A DNA stretch of 64,000 bases from Aureispira sp. CCB-E (lineage in GTDB: Bacteria > Bacteroidota > Bacteroidia > Chitinophagales > Saprospiraceae). A program made the translations under genes and the position numbers. This document shows, piece after piece, positions 18,176-25,168 of this stretch. The DNA is taken from contig NZ_CP133671.1 of the NCBI RefSeq assembly GCF_031326345.1, positions 744,001-808,000 of the forward strand, given 5' to 3'. The stretch's first letter is position 1. Each line of letters begins with the position of its first letter. The notes under the pieces are model-generated. The model saw only the letters and a list, made by a program, of their open reading frames with translations, made no database searches and had not been told where the DNA came from.

Positions 18176-18777
18176 GGTTTGACTGTAAAATCGGGACAAT
18201 CCAAGCGAATGTCAGTGTTTAGTAATTTTTCATTTAATAAATTGCAAAAATGATCTCCTTCATTTTTTGTATAGAATTGGCAATTGTAACACATTCGTTG
18301 CACTTCCAAAATACCTGTTTTATTCAAACGGAGAATCAAGGTACTAAGGGTATTGAATAAGTGCTCTTGCTCTTGTTCTGGTAAGGCTCCTATTAGTTTA
18401 TAAATAGGCGTCGTAAAATGCTTTGCTTCAGCAATAATTGCTTGACCTGCTGGAGTAATAACTATAGAATAGGCTCTCTTATCTATCGCAGAAGGATGTT
18501 TGTCAATGAGCTCTTTTTTCTTTAATACTTTTACGGCATCGCTAATGGTAGGTTTGGAAACATTAAATTCTTTGGCAAGGTAACTGACATTACACAAATC
18601 TTCGGCATGATACTCTACAAACATTAAAATTTGAATTTGAATGGGGCTAAGACCAATGACCTTAGAATGTTGCCATAGCAATAGCCTGAATACTTCAGAA
18701 ACACGTTCTAGCCCAGCTACAATTTTACTTGTAAAGTCATTGTTTTGAGTCGATAAATCAAATGCACTATTTTTCAT
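18172..18777 (-). CDS. MarR-family transcriptional regulator with C-terminal cysteine cluster
   Basis: Winged-helix DNA-binding protein of 201 residues. The MarR core spans about 20-150: IQIQILMFVEYH, a recognition helix in EFNVSKPTISDAVKVLKKKELI, and the wing before AYSIVITPAGQ. Beyond it, a tail carries Cys163 and Cys166 (CYNC), Cys178 (HFC) and Cys194 (DCPDF), arranged like a small zinc or redox centre. Such a tail occurs in some Bacteroidota MarR proteins, but its role is not established. An operator-like motif lies 43 bases upstream of the start, with a perfect hairpin between them. Likely regulates itself and the CxxC genes upstream on the same strand. Confidence 0.85.
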   Translation of the reverse strand: MKNSAFDLSTQNNDFTSKIVAGLERVSEVFRLLLWQHSKVIGLSPIQIQILMFVEYHAEDLCNVSYLAKEFNVSKPTISDAVKVLKKKELIDKHPSAIDKRAYSIVITPAGQAIIAEAKHFTTPIYKLIGALPEQEQEHLFNTLSTLILRLNKTGILEVQRMCYNCQFYTKNEGDHFCNLLNEKLLNTDIRLDCPDFTVKP

Positions 18778-18790
18778 AAAATTAAAGATT

Positions 18791-18815
18791 GCCTGTAAGA
18801 AAATATCTTACAGGC
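18791..18815 (-). repeat. Perfect hairpin in the leader of the MarR gene
   Basis: GCCTGTAAGA (18791-18800) and TCTTACAGGC (18806-18815) are perfect complements with a 5-base loop, ending 14 bases before the MarR start codon. There is no T-run on either strand, so it is more likely a leader structure or a protein-binding palindrome than a terminator. Confidence 0.7.
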
Positions 18816-18819
18816 TAAG

Positions 18820-18838
18820 TTAGTAATCCTAATTATAT
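18820..18838 (+). promoter_or_regulatory. Operator-like motif copy 1 (upstream of MarR gene)
   Basis: TTAGTAATCCTAATTATAT. It agrees with the other two copies at 15 of 19 positions or more and contains the half-palindrome TTAG-N4-CCTAA. On the minus strand a TAATTTTG box (18843-18850) lies just before it, so it would cover the transcription start of the MarR gene. Confidence 0.6.
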
Positions 18839-18847
18839 AAGTCAAAA

Positions 18848-19111
18848 TTAGGTACAATTTTCTAACTCAATAATTGTATATCCTTTGGTTTGTATGCCTT
18901 GTACAATTTCTTGAGTAGCTTCTTCTATATGACAAAAGTTACACCTTTTACTGCTTAAATCTACTGTCTCAAACGTTTTTTGTTTTAAATAATCTTTCCC
19001 AAATGTTAGGATTTGTTCTTGGTCTGTCAAATCGTTCGGAACCAAAATATCAAAATGCATTACTTTTCCATCTAAACGCTTGACATAGGTATCCCATACG
19101 GCAACTTTCAT
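18848..19111 (-). CDS. DUF2024-family protein with CxxC
   Basis: Small cytoplasmic protein of 87 residues matching DUF2024. Family landmarks are the MKVAVWDTYVKR start and the final SSKRCNFCHIEEA...GYTIIELENC. A CxxC pair is at Cys57/Cys60, and a third cysteine is at the C-terminus. The family has no established biochemical role. It sits between a secreted protein and a cysteine-rich MarR regulator, six bases from the former, and is probably in the same operon. Confidence 0.8.
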   Translation of the reverse strand: MKVAVWDTYVKRLDGKVMHFDILVPNDLTDQEQILTFGKDYLKQKTFETVDLSSKRCNFCHIEEATQEIVQGIQTKGYTIIELENCT

Positions 19112-19117
19112 AAATTG

Positions 19118-20119
19118 TTAGTTTAAAATGATTAATTTTGAATCTTTTAGATCTCCAGTTGCGTTGTCTATAATTTGGAGTGTATAGGTACCACTAGCTC
19201 CTATAGACGATACTGGTATTGTAGTATTCGTTTGTTGGATGGTTGTTTGATAGGCTAGCATGCCTGATATGGTAAATATTTGAACGGAGTATGCACCTAA
19301 ATTAATTGTATGGTCTAATTCTAAATTTACAACCGTTGATGCTGGGTTAGGGTAAACCTTGATCGTAGAAGGATTGATTAAACCCAAGCCCGTTTGTTGA
19401 GAAATATTCATAGTAAGGGTATCACAGCTATGTGTCCCAACCGAGTAAGGTAGTCCTAAATTGCCCGATGCAATATCCAAAATTTCGTATACACCAAGCA
19501 TCGGGCGAGTGCTGTCTGATGTATTAACTTGCATATATGCGGAGACTCCATCGTAATTAAATTGATCTTGGTAGTTTACTCTGTACAAAGGAACTGTACA
19601 AGTAATCGTACGCCCTGATTGAACAACAGGGAAGCCTGGACTATCCATATACATCGGCATTCCTGGATTGGTTGGAGGCAGAGTACTCGATAGAGAAGTT
19701 GCTTTGACCGCCAAACCACCTGCAACGCTTGTGTCATTGACTAATAATACCCAATGAGGGTGCCAAACTATTCCGTCATTCGAATAATTGGCATCATTGT
19801 TTTCATCCCAAAGTGGCGTATCGTCAAAATCAGGATGAGAGGTTAATGCTAGAGCAACAATTCCGGTAGTTGTATCAAATCCTATATCATAAGCATTCAA
19901 CGTGGTAGGGAAAACGTAACCAAGTACTGGCGCACCATCCAAAGCTCCTATGGCTGTGGGAACAGAATCGCCAGCAATTCCATGCACTTCTATTGAAAAA
20001 ACGAGTTGTTGTAATGCCGCATTTTTTGTGACAGACACATTGCTAATTTCAAAATCTTGTGCTGAAAGTGTTGTTAAGAATAGTAATAATAATCCAAAAA
20101 TAGTTTGTAGTTGTTTCAT
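19118..20119 (-). CDS. Secreted protein with T9SS sorting domain, unknown function
   Basis: 333 residues from the ATG at 20119, which opens a clean signal peptide (MKQLQTIFGL..., cleavage after LSAQ); an ATG seven codons upstream would spoil it. The mature N-terminal domain (about 20-250) has a distinctive LWDENNDANYSNDG stretch followed by WHPHWVLL, whose histidines and acidic residues could bind metal. I do not recognise the family. The C-terminus (KVYPNPAST to the end) is a Por sorting domain, so T9SS export is predicted. An operator-like motif lies at 20154-20172, 34 bases upstream of the start. Cotranscribed with, or coregulated with, the thioredoxin-like gene upstream and the DUF2024 gene downstream. 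Confidence 0.75.
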   Translation of the reverse strand: MKQLQTIFGLLLLFLTTLSAQDFEISNVSVTKNAALQQLVFSIEVHGIAGDSVPTAIGALDGAPVLGYVFPTTLNAYDIGFDTTTGIVALALTSHPDFDDTPLWDENNDANYSNDGIVWHPHWVLLVNDTSVAGGLAVKATSLSSTLPPTNPGMPMYMDSPGFPVVQSGRTITCTVPLYRVNYQDQFNYDGVSAYMQVNTSDSTRPMLGVYEILDIASGNLGLPYSVGTHSCDTLTMNISQQTGLGLINPSTIKVYPNPASTVVNLELDHTINLGAYSVQIFTISGMLAYQTTIQQTNTTIPVSSIGASGTYTLQIIDNATGDLKDSKLIILN

Positions 20120-20153
20120 TGTTTCTAAAAATAAAAGCATAGCTAAGATGTAA

Positions 20154-20172
20154 TTAGCAGTCCTAACTATAT
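20154..20172 (+). promoter_or_regulatory. Operator-like motif copy 2 (upstream of T9SS protein gene)
   Basis: TTAGCAGTCCTAACTATAT. It sits in the 64-base gap between the thioredoxin-like and T9SS protein genes. It matches copy 3 at 17 of 19 positions. Confidence 0.6.
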
Positions 20173-20183
20173 GGATGAAGAAA

Positions 20184-20414
20184 TTATTTTAGATATTTTA
20201 GTGAAGCTCCAAAATTAATGTGCAGAACATTGCCATTAGGGGTAACAAGTGCAGGGACAGATTGTACGCCATATTTCTCGGCTTCCGTTATTTGAGAAGG
20301 GCTTTCGCCTAAGTGGATAACTTCTACATTGGAAGGGGCAATTAAGTTTAAAATTTCTTGCTCTGCTGAAACACATACAGGGCATCCTGCGTGATAAAAA
20401 ATAGACTTGTTCAT
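20184..20414 (-). CDS. Small thioredoxin/glutaredoxin-like protein
   Basis: Cytoplasmic redox protein of 76 residues, with no signal peptide. The active-site CPVC lies at Cys11-Cys14 after the first strand (SIFYHAGCPVC). A cis-proline segment SVPALV follows near residue 54, and the ending is NGNVLHINFGASL. The length and order fit the NrdH/glutaredoxin-like group that reduces a dedicated partner. It is the first gene of the minus-strand run with the T9SS protein, DUF2024 and MarR genes. A -7 element overlapped by an operator-like motif lies directly upstream, so repression by the nearby MarR protein is plausible. Confidence 0.82.
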   Translation of the reverse strand: MNKSIFYHAGCPVCVSAEQEILNLIAPSNVEVIHLGESPSQITEAEKYGVQSVPALVTPNGNVLHINFGASLKYLK

Positions 20415-20450
20415 AATTGTTTAGTTTAAGTGAAGCAATATTGCTTGGCA

Positions 20451-20458
20451 CAAATATA
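20451..20458 (-). promoter_or_regulatory. -7 element for the thioredoxin-like gene
   Basis: TATATTTG on the minus strand (CAAATATA on plus) matches TAnnTTTG and would give a leader of about 30 bases. It overlaps operator-like copy 3. Confidence 0.55.
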
Positions 20459-20472
20459 GTTAGGATTCCTAA
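20454..20472 (-). promoter_or_regulatory. Operator-like motif copy 3 (upstream of thioredoxin-like gene)
   Basis: On the minus strand TTAGGAATCCTAACTATAT. The core TTAGG-AAT-CCTAA is an exact inverted repeat. It overlaps the -7 element and fills the spacer upstream of it, a classic position for repressor binding. Confidence 0.65.
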
Positions 20473-20631
20473 TTAAAAAAATTATTTTGAAATTTTTATT
20501 ATTAACCAAGCCAATTATTTTTTTAAATAAGATTGAGATTGGGTGGTTTAAGGCAGCTGAAAGAAGGCTTAAACGTTTAAAAATAGGTAGTTATAGATAG
20601 CTTAGACCAACCGTTTAACTGTTGGTTGAAT

Positions 20632-21630
20632 TTAAAAGAATGTTGCAAATTGTTGTCCCAATTGTTTTAAATAAGGGAGCCCTTCCACCGATTCTAACAT
20701 GAAAGAAGGCAAACTATCTAATCCTAGACAGCCTGCTAAAATTCCTGTTGTAATAGAAGCAACAGAGTCTACATCTCCACCTAGGCAAACTGATTTTTGA
20801 AGAGCATCAAAAGGGCTTTGTGCATATTTAAGCAAATACAAAACACAACCAGTTGTATACATTGAATCCGAAGGAACGCCCTTGATACCTGCTAAAAAAT
20901 AGGGCGCTTGAATGGGTTGCGAACCACATAATATTTCAAAGTGTTCGGAAGTGAGCAAGTCATAATCAGGCAGCTGATTTACCTGTCTCAAATAGCGAGA
21001 ATAGCCTTGATTAAAAGCAATCGTTTGCAAGCAATAAGGAATGATATTGAAAGCATTTCCTTTTTTTCTTAATAGGTATTCTGCTGCTCTAGCAATAGCT
21101 TGGCTAGCTAAAATTGCTTGAATATTAGGATGAGTTGCCTTGGCGTTAATGGCGGCATAAGCATTGATCAAAGTAGAGGAAACTAAACCTAGAGGAACTG
21201 CTCTCATCGCAGGGGCATTGCCAGGATTGGGGCGATTTTTTTGAAAGGCGCGAATTTCTTCTATTGTTTTTTCTCCTGAGTAGTACCAACTCATAGAACC
21301 ATGACCATTTCTCCCAAAACCTTTTTCGGTGATCCCTTTTTTATATTCTTCTTCCCATTTTTGAAGTAATAATTGTTCTGAAAAATTTTCTGATGAAACC
21401 AGTGCCTTAAATACGCCAATTGTCATTTCCGTGTCATCGGTATAATCCCAAGCAGTATAGTTTTTCGTAAATGCTGTTATTTGCTCTGGGGGGACAGGTA
21501 TAGATGCCCTTGCATTGACAAAAGAAGAAAAATCTACGGTAGCTCTAATCCAGTCTCTATCTTGAAATTCTACTCCAGCACCAAAAGCATCTCCAATAGC
21601 CGTTCCTATAAGTAAATGTTGAAGATTCAT
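20632..21630 (-). CDS. ADP-ribosylglycohydrolase-family protein
   Basis: Predicted to hydrolyse ADP-ribose bonds on proteins or small molecules (DraG/ARH family), using two metal ions in the cytoplasm. 332 residues, all helical. Metal-ligand motifs are visible: IGTAIGDAFGAGVE at the start, YTDDTEMTIG near residue 66, and the C-terminal GGDVDSVASITTGILAGCLG. The length fits the family. There is no dinitrogenase gene nearby to suggest a DraG role, so the target is open. It is 26 bases downstream of a DMT transporter gene on the same strand and may be cotranscribed with it. Confidence 0.88.
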   Translation of the reverse strand: MNLQHLLIGTAIGDAFGAGVEFQDRDWIRATVDFSSFVNARASIPVPPEQITAFTKNYTAWDYTDDTEMTIGVFKALVSSENFSEQLLLQKWEEEYKKGITEKGFGRNGHGSMSWYYSGEKTIEEIRAFQKNRPNPGNAPAMRAVPLGLVSSTLINAYAAINAKATHPNIQAILASQAIARAAEYLLRKKGNAFNIIPYCLQTIAFNQGYSRYLRQVNQLPDYDLLTSEHFEILCGSQPIQAPYFLAGIKGVPSDSMYTTGCVLYLLKYAQSPFDALQKSVCLGGDVDSVASITTGILAGCLGLDSLPSFMLESVEGLPYLKQLGQQFATFF

Positions 21631-21656
21631 GATATGTATGGTTCATCAATAAGCAA

Positions 21657-22532
21657 TTAAGTGGTTGGTTGTTCTATTTGACTTAATCGAAAACTTTCAG
21701 CCAAAACAGTTGAAATAATAATCACTCCACCGATAATGGTTCTCAATTCGGGAACTTCTCCCAAAATAAGGAGCCCTATTAATATACCATAAATAGGTTG
21801 AGTGCAGCTAATGATACTAGCGGTAGTCGTAGAGAAATTTTTTAAACTATACAAAAATAACGTATGCCCAATAGAAGTTGTTAATAAAGCCAATAAAATA
21901 GTGGCTGGTAAATACTTCACCAAATTAGAATTGTCTAATATTCCCACAAACGGAGCCCACAATATAGCAATCGTTAATAATTGGTAAACCATTAATACAG
22001 AACCATTGTAGGTATCAACCTTAGATTTCATCATAAGATTGCGAAAGGCATAACAGACAGCTGATAAGACTCCAAATCCAACGGCTTTAAATTGACTGTT
22101 CTCCAAACTGAAATCAGGCACCAAAAAATAAATGCCAATCAATACTAATAAACAGAGTACAAGGTGGAAGGCAAGAATTTTTGTTTTTAAGAATATGGGC
22201 TCTAAAATGGCCGTAATTGCTGGAAAAGTAAATAGCGAAAGCATTCCTATTGCTACGTTTGACAACTGCAAGGCATAGAAATAGGTCGTCCAATGCAAAC
22301 CTAACAGAATGCCACTGATAAAAACTGTTTTTCTATCCTTGGGCTGAATGGTCAGGGAAGCTTTTTTCCATTGGCAGAAAATAAACAGCACAATGCAGGC
22401 GAGGAGTGCTCTAAGCTCTATGACAATCGGACTAGGCATATTGATATACCTTCCTAATACCCCTGATGTACTGATAAAAAGCATGGCTAAGTTAAGCTCT
22501 AATAAGTTTCTAAGGAGGTTGCCTTTGTTCAT
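21657..22532 (-). CDS. EamA-family (DMT) transporter
   Basis: Inner-membrane protein of 291 residues with ten predicted transmembrane helices arranged as two EamA repeats. Landmarks are LELNLAMLFISTSGVLGRYI at the start, GLHWTTYFYALQLSNVAIGMLSLFTFPAITAILEP in the first repeat and SIISCTQPIYGILIGLLILGEVP in the second. The family exports metabolites such as amino acids; the substrate is not predictable. It precedes the ADP-ribosylglycohydrolase gene by 26 bases. Confidence 0.88.
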   Translation of the reverse strand: MNKGNLLRNLLELNLAMLFISTSGVLGRYINMPSPIVIELRALLACIVLFIFCQWKKASLTIQPKDRKTVFISGILLGLHWTTYFYALQLSNVAIGMLSLFTFPAITAILEPIFLKTKILAFHLVLCLLVLIGIYFLVPDFSLENSQFKAVGFGVLSAVCYAFRNLMMKSKVDTYNGSVLMVYQLLTIAILWAPFVGILDNSNLVKYLPATILLALLTTSIGHTLFLYSLKNFSTTTASIISCTQPIYGILIGLLILGEVPELRTIIGGVIIISTVLAESFRLSQIEQPTT

Positions 22533-22564
22533 AACAATATTTTAGTAGTCTACTCTATTTAGTA

Positions 22565-22611
22565 GCTCGTTGGTTAGCTTTGCTGCTACTGCGTGGTTTC
22601 AACGAACTATT
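22565..22611 (-). repeat. Dispersed repeat, inverted copy with TTCGTTGAAACC
   Basis: The reverse complement contains TTCGTTGAAACC, then GCAGTAGCAGC and AAAGCTAAC. The same words in the same order occur at 61436-61462 between mreD and mrdA, and the end word also forms the outer arm of the palindrome at 2245. Confidence 0.6.
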
Positions 22612-22751
22612 GTCTATTGTCAACAAGGTATTAAAATTCTACTAATTAGATGACTTATATTGAGCCATAGATATAGTAGAAAATTTTTAGAAAGGAGTCA
22701 ATGTTCCCTATTTAAAGCTAAAAAATGGGTTCTAGAGATTAATAGTGCTTG

Positions 22752-23612
22752 TTACAGAAATGCAGATTTTACTTCATTAACTAATTTAGTTCCATCTGGA
22801 TCACCCATTGTCTTCAATTGGCAGAATTTTTCTGCCCATTCTGAAGTTCTTATTCTGAGTGGTGGTGTGGCACTATTGGCTACTTCTAAAATAACTTGTG
22901 CTACCTCAAGCCCTGTTTGATACACTTGAAGCGAACTTTTAGAGGCTCTTTCCAAATTTCCTTTCATATAACGTTCAAAAATAGGCAGGTACTCTCCACT
23001 AGATAGCTGACCATCTACACTCGTTTTATGAATGGCAGAACTCATAAATTCAGTACTAATTCCACCAGGTTCTACCATAGAAAATTTAATATTAAAAGCA
23101 TCACTAACATAACTAGCTAGACTTTCGGTATAGCCTTCTACGGCAAACTTTGCTGCACAGTAAAATTCATTAAAAGGTTGTCCTACCAAGCCTCCAACCG
23201 ATGTAATGTTGATAATATGTCCAAAGCGTTGTTGGCGCATAATGGGCAAGACAGCTTTGGTACAACGAACGACACCCAAGTAGTTGACATCCGTTACCCA
23301 TTGCATTTCTTCTTCACTAGTTTGTTCTGTTGTCTTTCCAAAACCAGCACCAGCATTGTTAACTAACAAATCAATTTTGCCATCTTCTGCAATAATGGTA
23401 TCAATGGCTTTTTGAATCGTTTGGATATCGGTTACATCTAACGTCAAAATGTGGATGTCTAAGTTTTCTGCTTTAATTTTTTCTTGCAATGTGGTGCTTT
23501 TTTGAGTATTGCGCATACTTGCATAAACTTTGTAACCGTTCTTTGCAAATAAAACAGCACTTTCTAGCCCAACACCAGTAGATGTTCCTGTAATTAAGAC
23601 ATTTTTTTTCAT
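22752..23612 (-). CDS. Short-chain dehydrogenase/reductase (classical SDR)
   Basis: NAD(P)-dependent oxidoreductase of 286 residues. The Rossmann motif TGTSTGVG is near residue 8, NNAGAG near 87, the catalytic serine in NITSVGG and YCAAK near residue 152, with LTLDV between. The sequence resembles the SDR5-type oxidoreductases often paired with a regulator. It is preceded by a near-perfect operator palindrome shared with the adjacent TetR gene, so expression is probably inducible by an unknown small molecule. Substrate unknown. Confidence 0.88.
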   Translation of the reverse strand: MKKNVLITGTSTGVGLESAVLFAKNGYKVYASMRNTQKSTTLQEKIKAENLDIHILTLDVTDIQTIQKAIDTIIAEDGKIDLLVNNAGAGFGKTTEQTSEEEMQWVTDVNYLGVVRCTKAVLPIMRQQRFGHIINITSVGGLVGQPFNEFYCAAKFAVEGYTESLASYVSDAFNIKFSMVEPGGISTEFMSSAIHKTSVDGQLSSGEYLPIFERYMKGNLERASKSSLQVYQTGLEVAQVILEVANSATPPLRIRTSEWAEKFCQLKTMGDPDGTKLVNEVKSAFL

Positions 23613-23635
23613 TGTTATAGTATTTATTTAAATCT

Positions 23636-23653
23636 GGAATGAATGTTCATTCC
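23636..23653 (-). promoter_or_regulatory. TetR operator-like palindrome before the SDR gene
   Basis: GGAATGAATGTTCATTCC is palindromic at 16 of 18 positions. A minus-strand TATTTTTG -7 element occupies 23653-23660, so bound repressor would cover the start of transcription. The minus-strand word TTGGAATGAACATTC is repeated before the TetR gene with one change. Confidence 0.7.
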
Positions 23654-23671
23654 AAAAATAGGATAAAAAAA

Positions 23672-24226
23672 TTATTCTTTTATAGCATCCCAAACCATCT
23701 GAAGTTGGTTCTTGAGAGAAGTATTTTTTTGAGAAGAAGTAGTCGTATGGTACCACTTAACAAAAGAAAAAATGGAACCACCTAAAAATTGTAAAAGCTC
23801 TTCTAGTTCTATGGATTTAATAATTCGCTCTTGTTGTCCTGTTTGCAAGGTTTTTACAACTGGTTCTATGGTTTGGTAACCAATATTTTTACTTTCTGAA
23901 GTGATAATAGGAGAACCTTGTAGCTGTTCCATGAATTTGTAATAGGCAGGGTTTTTAATATAGAATTGCACAACAGCTATGTAATAGGCTTCAAACTGGG
24001 TTTTGATGGGGGCATTGACATCTACAGGAGCAAGGATAGCGGCTTCTTTTTCTTTTATATCTACATAAATTGCATTGATCAAAATTTCTTTGTTGTCAAA
24101 GTAGTTATAAATAGTGCCCATACCTGTCTTTGCTGACTTGGCGATAGCAGACATAGGAGTAGCATGTATCCCATTGTTAGCTAAGAGCTGTACACCCGCA
24201 TTTAATATGTTGTCCTTTTTTGTCAT
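23672..24226 (-). CDS. TetR/AcrR-family transcriptional regulator
   Basis: 184 residues from the ATG at 24226; an upstream ATG (24265) would put the promoter inside the coding region. The HTH spans about residues 5-50: NILNAGVQLLANNGIHATPMSAIAKSA, then MGTIYNYFDNKEILINAIY. The C-terminal ligand domain (60-184) is typical and uninformative. It lies 59 bases upstream of the SDR gene on the same strand, and both are preceded by TTGGAATGAA[C/T]ATTC sites. Autoregulation and control of the SDR gene are likely. The -7 box lies so close to the ATG that the mRNA may be leaderless. Confidence 0.87.
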   Translation of the reverse strand: MTKKDNILNAGVQLLANNGIHATPMSAIAKSAKTGMGTIYNYFDNKEILINAIYVDIKEKEAAILAPVDVNAPIKTQFEAYYIAVVQFYIKNPAYYKFMEQLQGSPIITSESKNIGYQTIEPVVKTLQTGQQERIIKSIELEELLQFLGGSIFSFVKWYHTTTSSQKNTSLKNQLQMVWDAIKE

Positions 24227-24230
24227 GTTG

Positions 24231-24261
24231 CAAAGGTATATTATTGGAATGAATATTCCAA
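24231..24261 (-). promoter_or_regulatory. Promoter and operator of the TetR gene
   Basis: On the minus strand TTG (24259-24261) is followed 20 bases later by TACCTTTG (24231-24238), a good -33/-7 pair. The operator-like TTGGAATGAATATTCCAA (24244-24261) fills the spacer. Transcription should begin at about the start codon at 24226. Confidence 0.65.
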
Positions 24262-24388
24262 GCATAAAGAGCGGTTTTCAAATAATGGATTGGTCTGTTG
24301 AAGGCAACTTGAAGTACTAGTGCATCATAACTAGAAAAAGAACTTTTAATTTGTCATGAATTTTCCAGCCAAAATTTGAACTAAAAAT

Positions 24389-24421
24389 AGAGCGTATGCC
24401 CAATTTTTAGGCATAGGCTCT
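24389..24421 (-). terminator. Terminator of the Bat operon
   Basis: AGAGC and TATGCC on the left pair with GGCATA and GCTCT on the right, with a single mismatched base between. On the minus strand the hairpin is followed by ATTTTTAG. It begins eight bases after the last gene of the operon. Confidence 0.75.
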
Positions 24422-24428
24422 AGGAGGA

Positions 24429-25103
24429 TTACGCTTCTAGCTGTTCTAAGGTTTGAGCCAAAAATTTTCTAGGTAACTCATGCTCAGGATTGATGAGGAT
24501 AGCTTGTTCAAAATAATCTTTTGCTTGTGCATAATCTGAGGATTTGAAATAGCATTCTCCAATAGAAAAAATAGCCAAAAAACTATTGGGATTGACAACC
24601 AAAGAATGCTTAAAGTCTTCAATGGCTTCCTTCCAACGACCTAAATCCATTTTGCAAAAGGCTCTATTGTCAATTGCTTCAAAAAAATGCGGAATTAATT
24701 CGATGGCTTTAGAATATTTGCCAATCGCTTCTTCATGTTTTTTTTGATTACTCAATTGATAGGCTTCTTTATAATACTTACTAGCGTATTGAACAACCTC
24801 ATCGACATTACCAGTTTGCTTAATATATTCTAAATAACCAATCAAGTCTTCATCTTCTATAGACGTAGAATAGAGTAACGTCGGATTTTCAAAACCGTTT
24901 TTGTCAATAGGAGCGTGGTAGGCAATGACGCTCAAATTATCTAGTTCTTCTACTGCTGGTAAACTAGCGACTGGAGCATAAATTTTGACATGGTAGGTAT
25001 TAAATTCAGCATCAAATTTTATCAATTTAAATAAATTGAATTTATCTTCCTGTTGCGTGTAAAAAATATCTCCAAGGGTAAATGTGTTATCGGGGGGATT
25101 CAT
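24429..25103 (-). CDS. TPR protein at the end of the Bat operon
   Basis: Cytoplasmic-looking protein of 224 residues with no signal peptide or membrane segment. Residues ~1-105 form an unrecognised beta-rich domain (TLGDIFYTQQEDKFNLFKLIKFD, then alternating strands). From about 110 to the end there are three TPRs (KYSKAIELIPHFFEAIDNRAFC, DFKHSLVVNPNSFLAIFSIGEC, YFEQAILINPEHELP). It occupies the position where BatC, also a TPR protein, lies in other Bat clusters, but typical BatC is an envelope protein. It is 65 bases from the upstream VWA gene, so cotranscription is likely but not certain. A terminator follows. Confidence 0.75.
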   Translation of the reverse strand: MNPPDNTFTLGDIFYTQQEDKFNLFKLIKFDAEFNTYHVKIYAPVASLPAVEELDNLSVIAYHAPIDKNGFENPTLLYSTSIEDEDLIGYLEYIKQTGNVDEVVQYASKYYKEAYQLSNQKKHEEAIGKYSKAIELIPHFFEAIDNRAFCKMDLGRWKEAIEDFKHSLVVNPNSFLAIFSIGECYFKSSDYAQAKDYFEQAILINPEHELPRKFLAQTLEQLEA

Positions 25104-25168
25104 TGTGATGTCGTTTTAGATTAAAATAATAAGCAAGATAGTTTGTTTGAAAATAGTTTTAACAACCA

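Noticed and set aside
20606-20626. Hairpin ACCAAC...GTTGGT as terminator of the ADP-ribosylglycohydrolase gene
   Set aside because: Only six base pairs, and no T-run on the minus strand.
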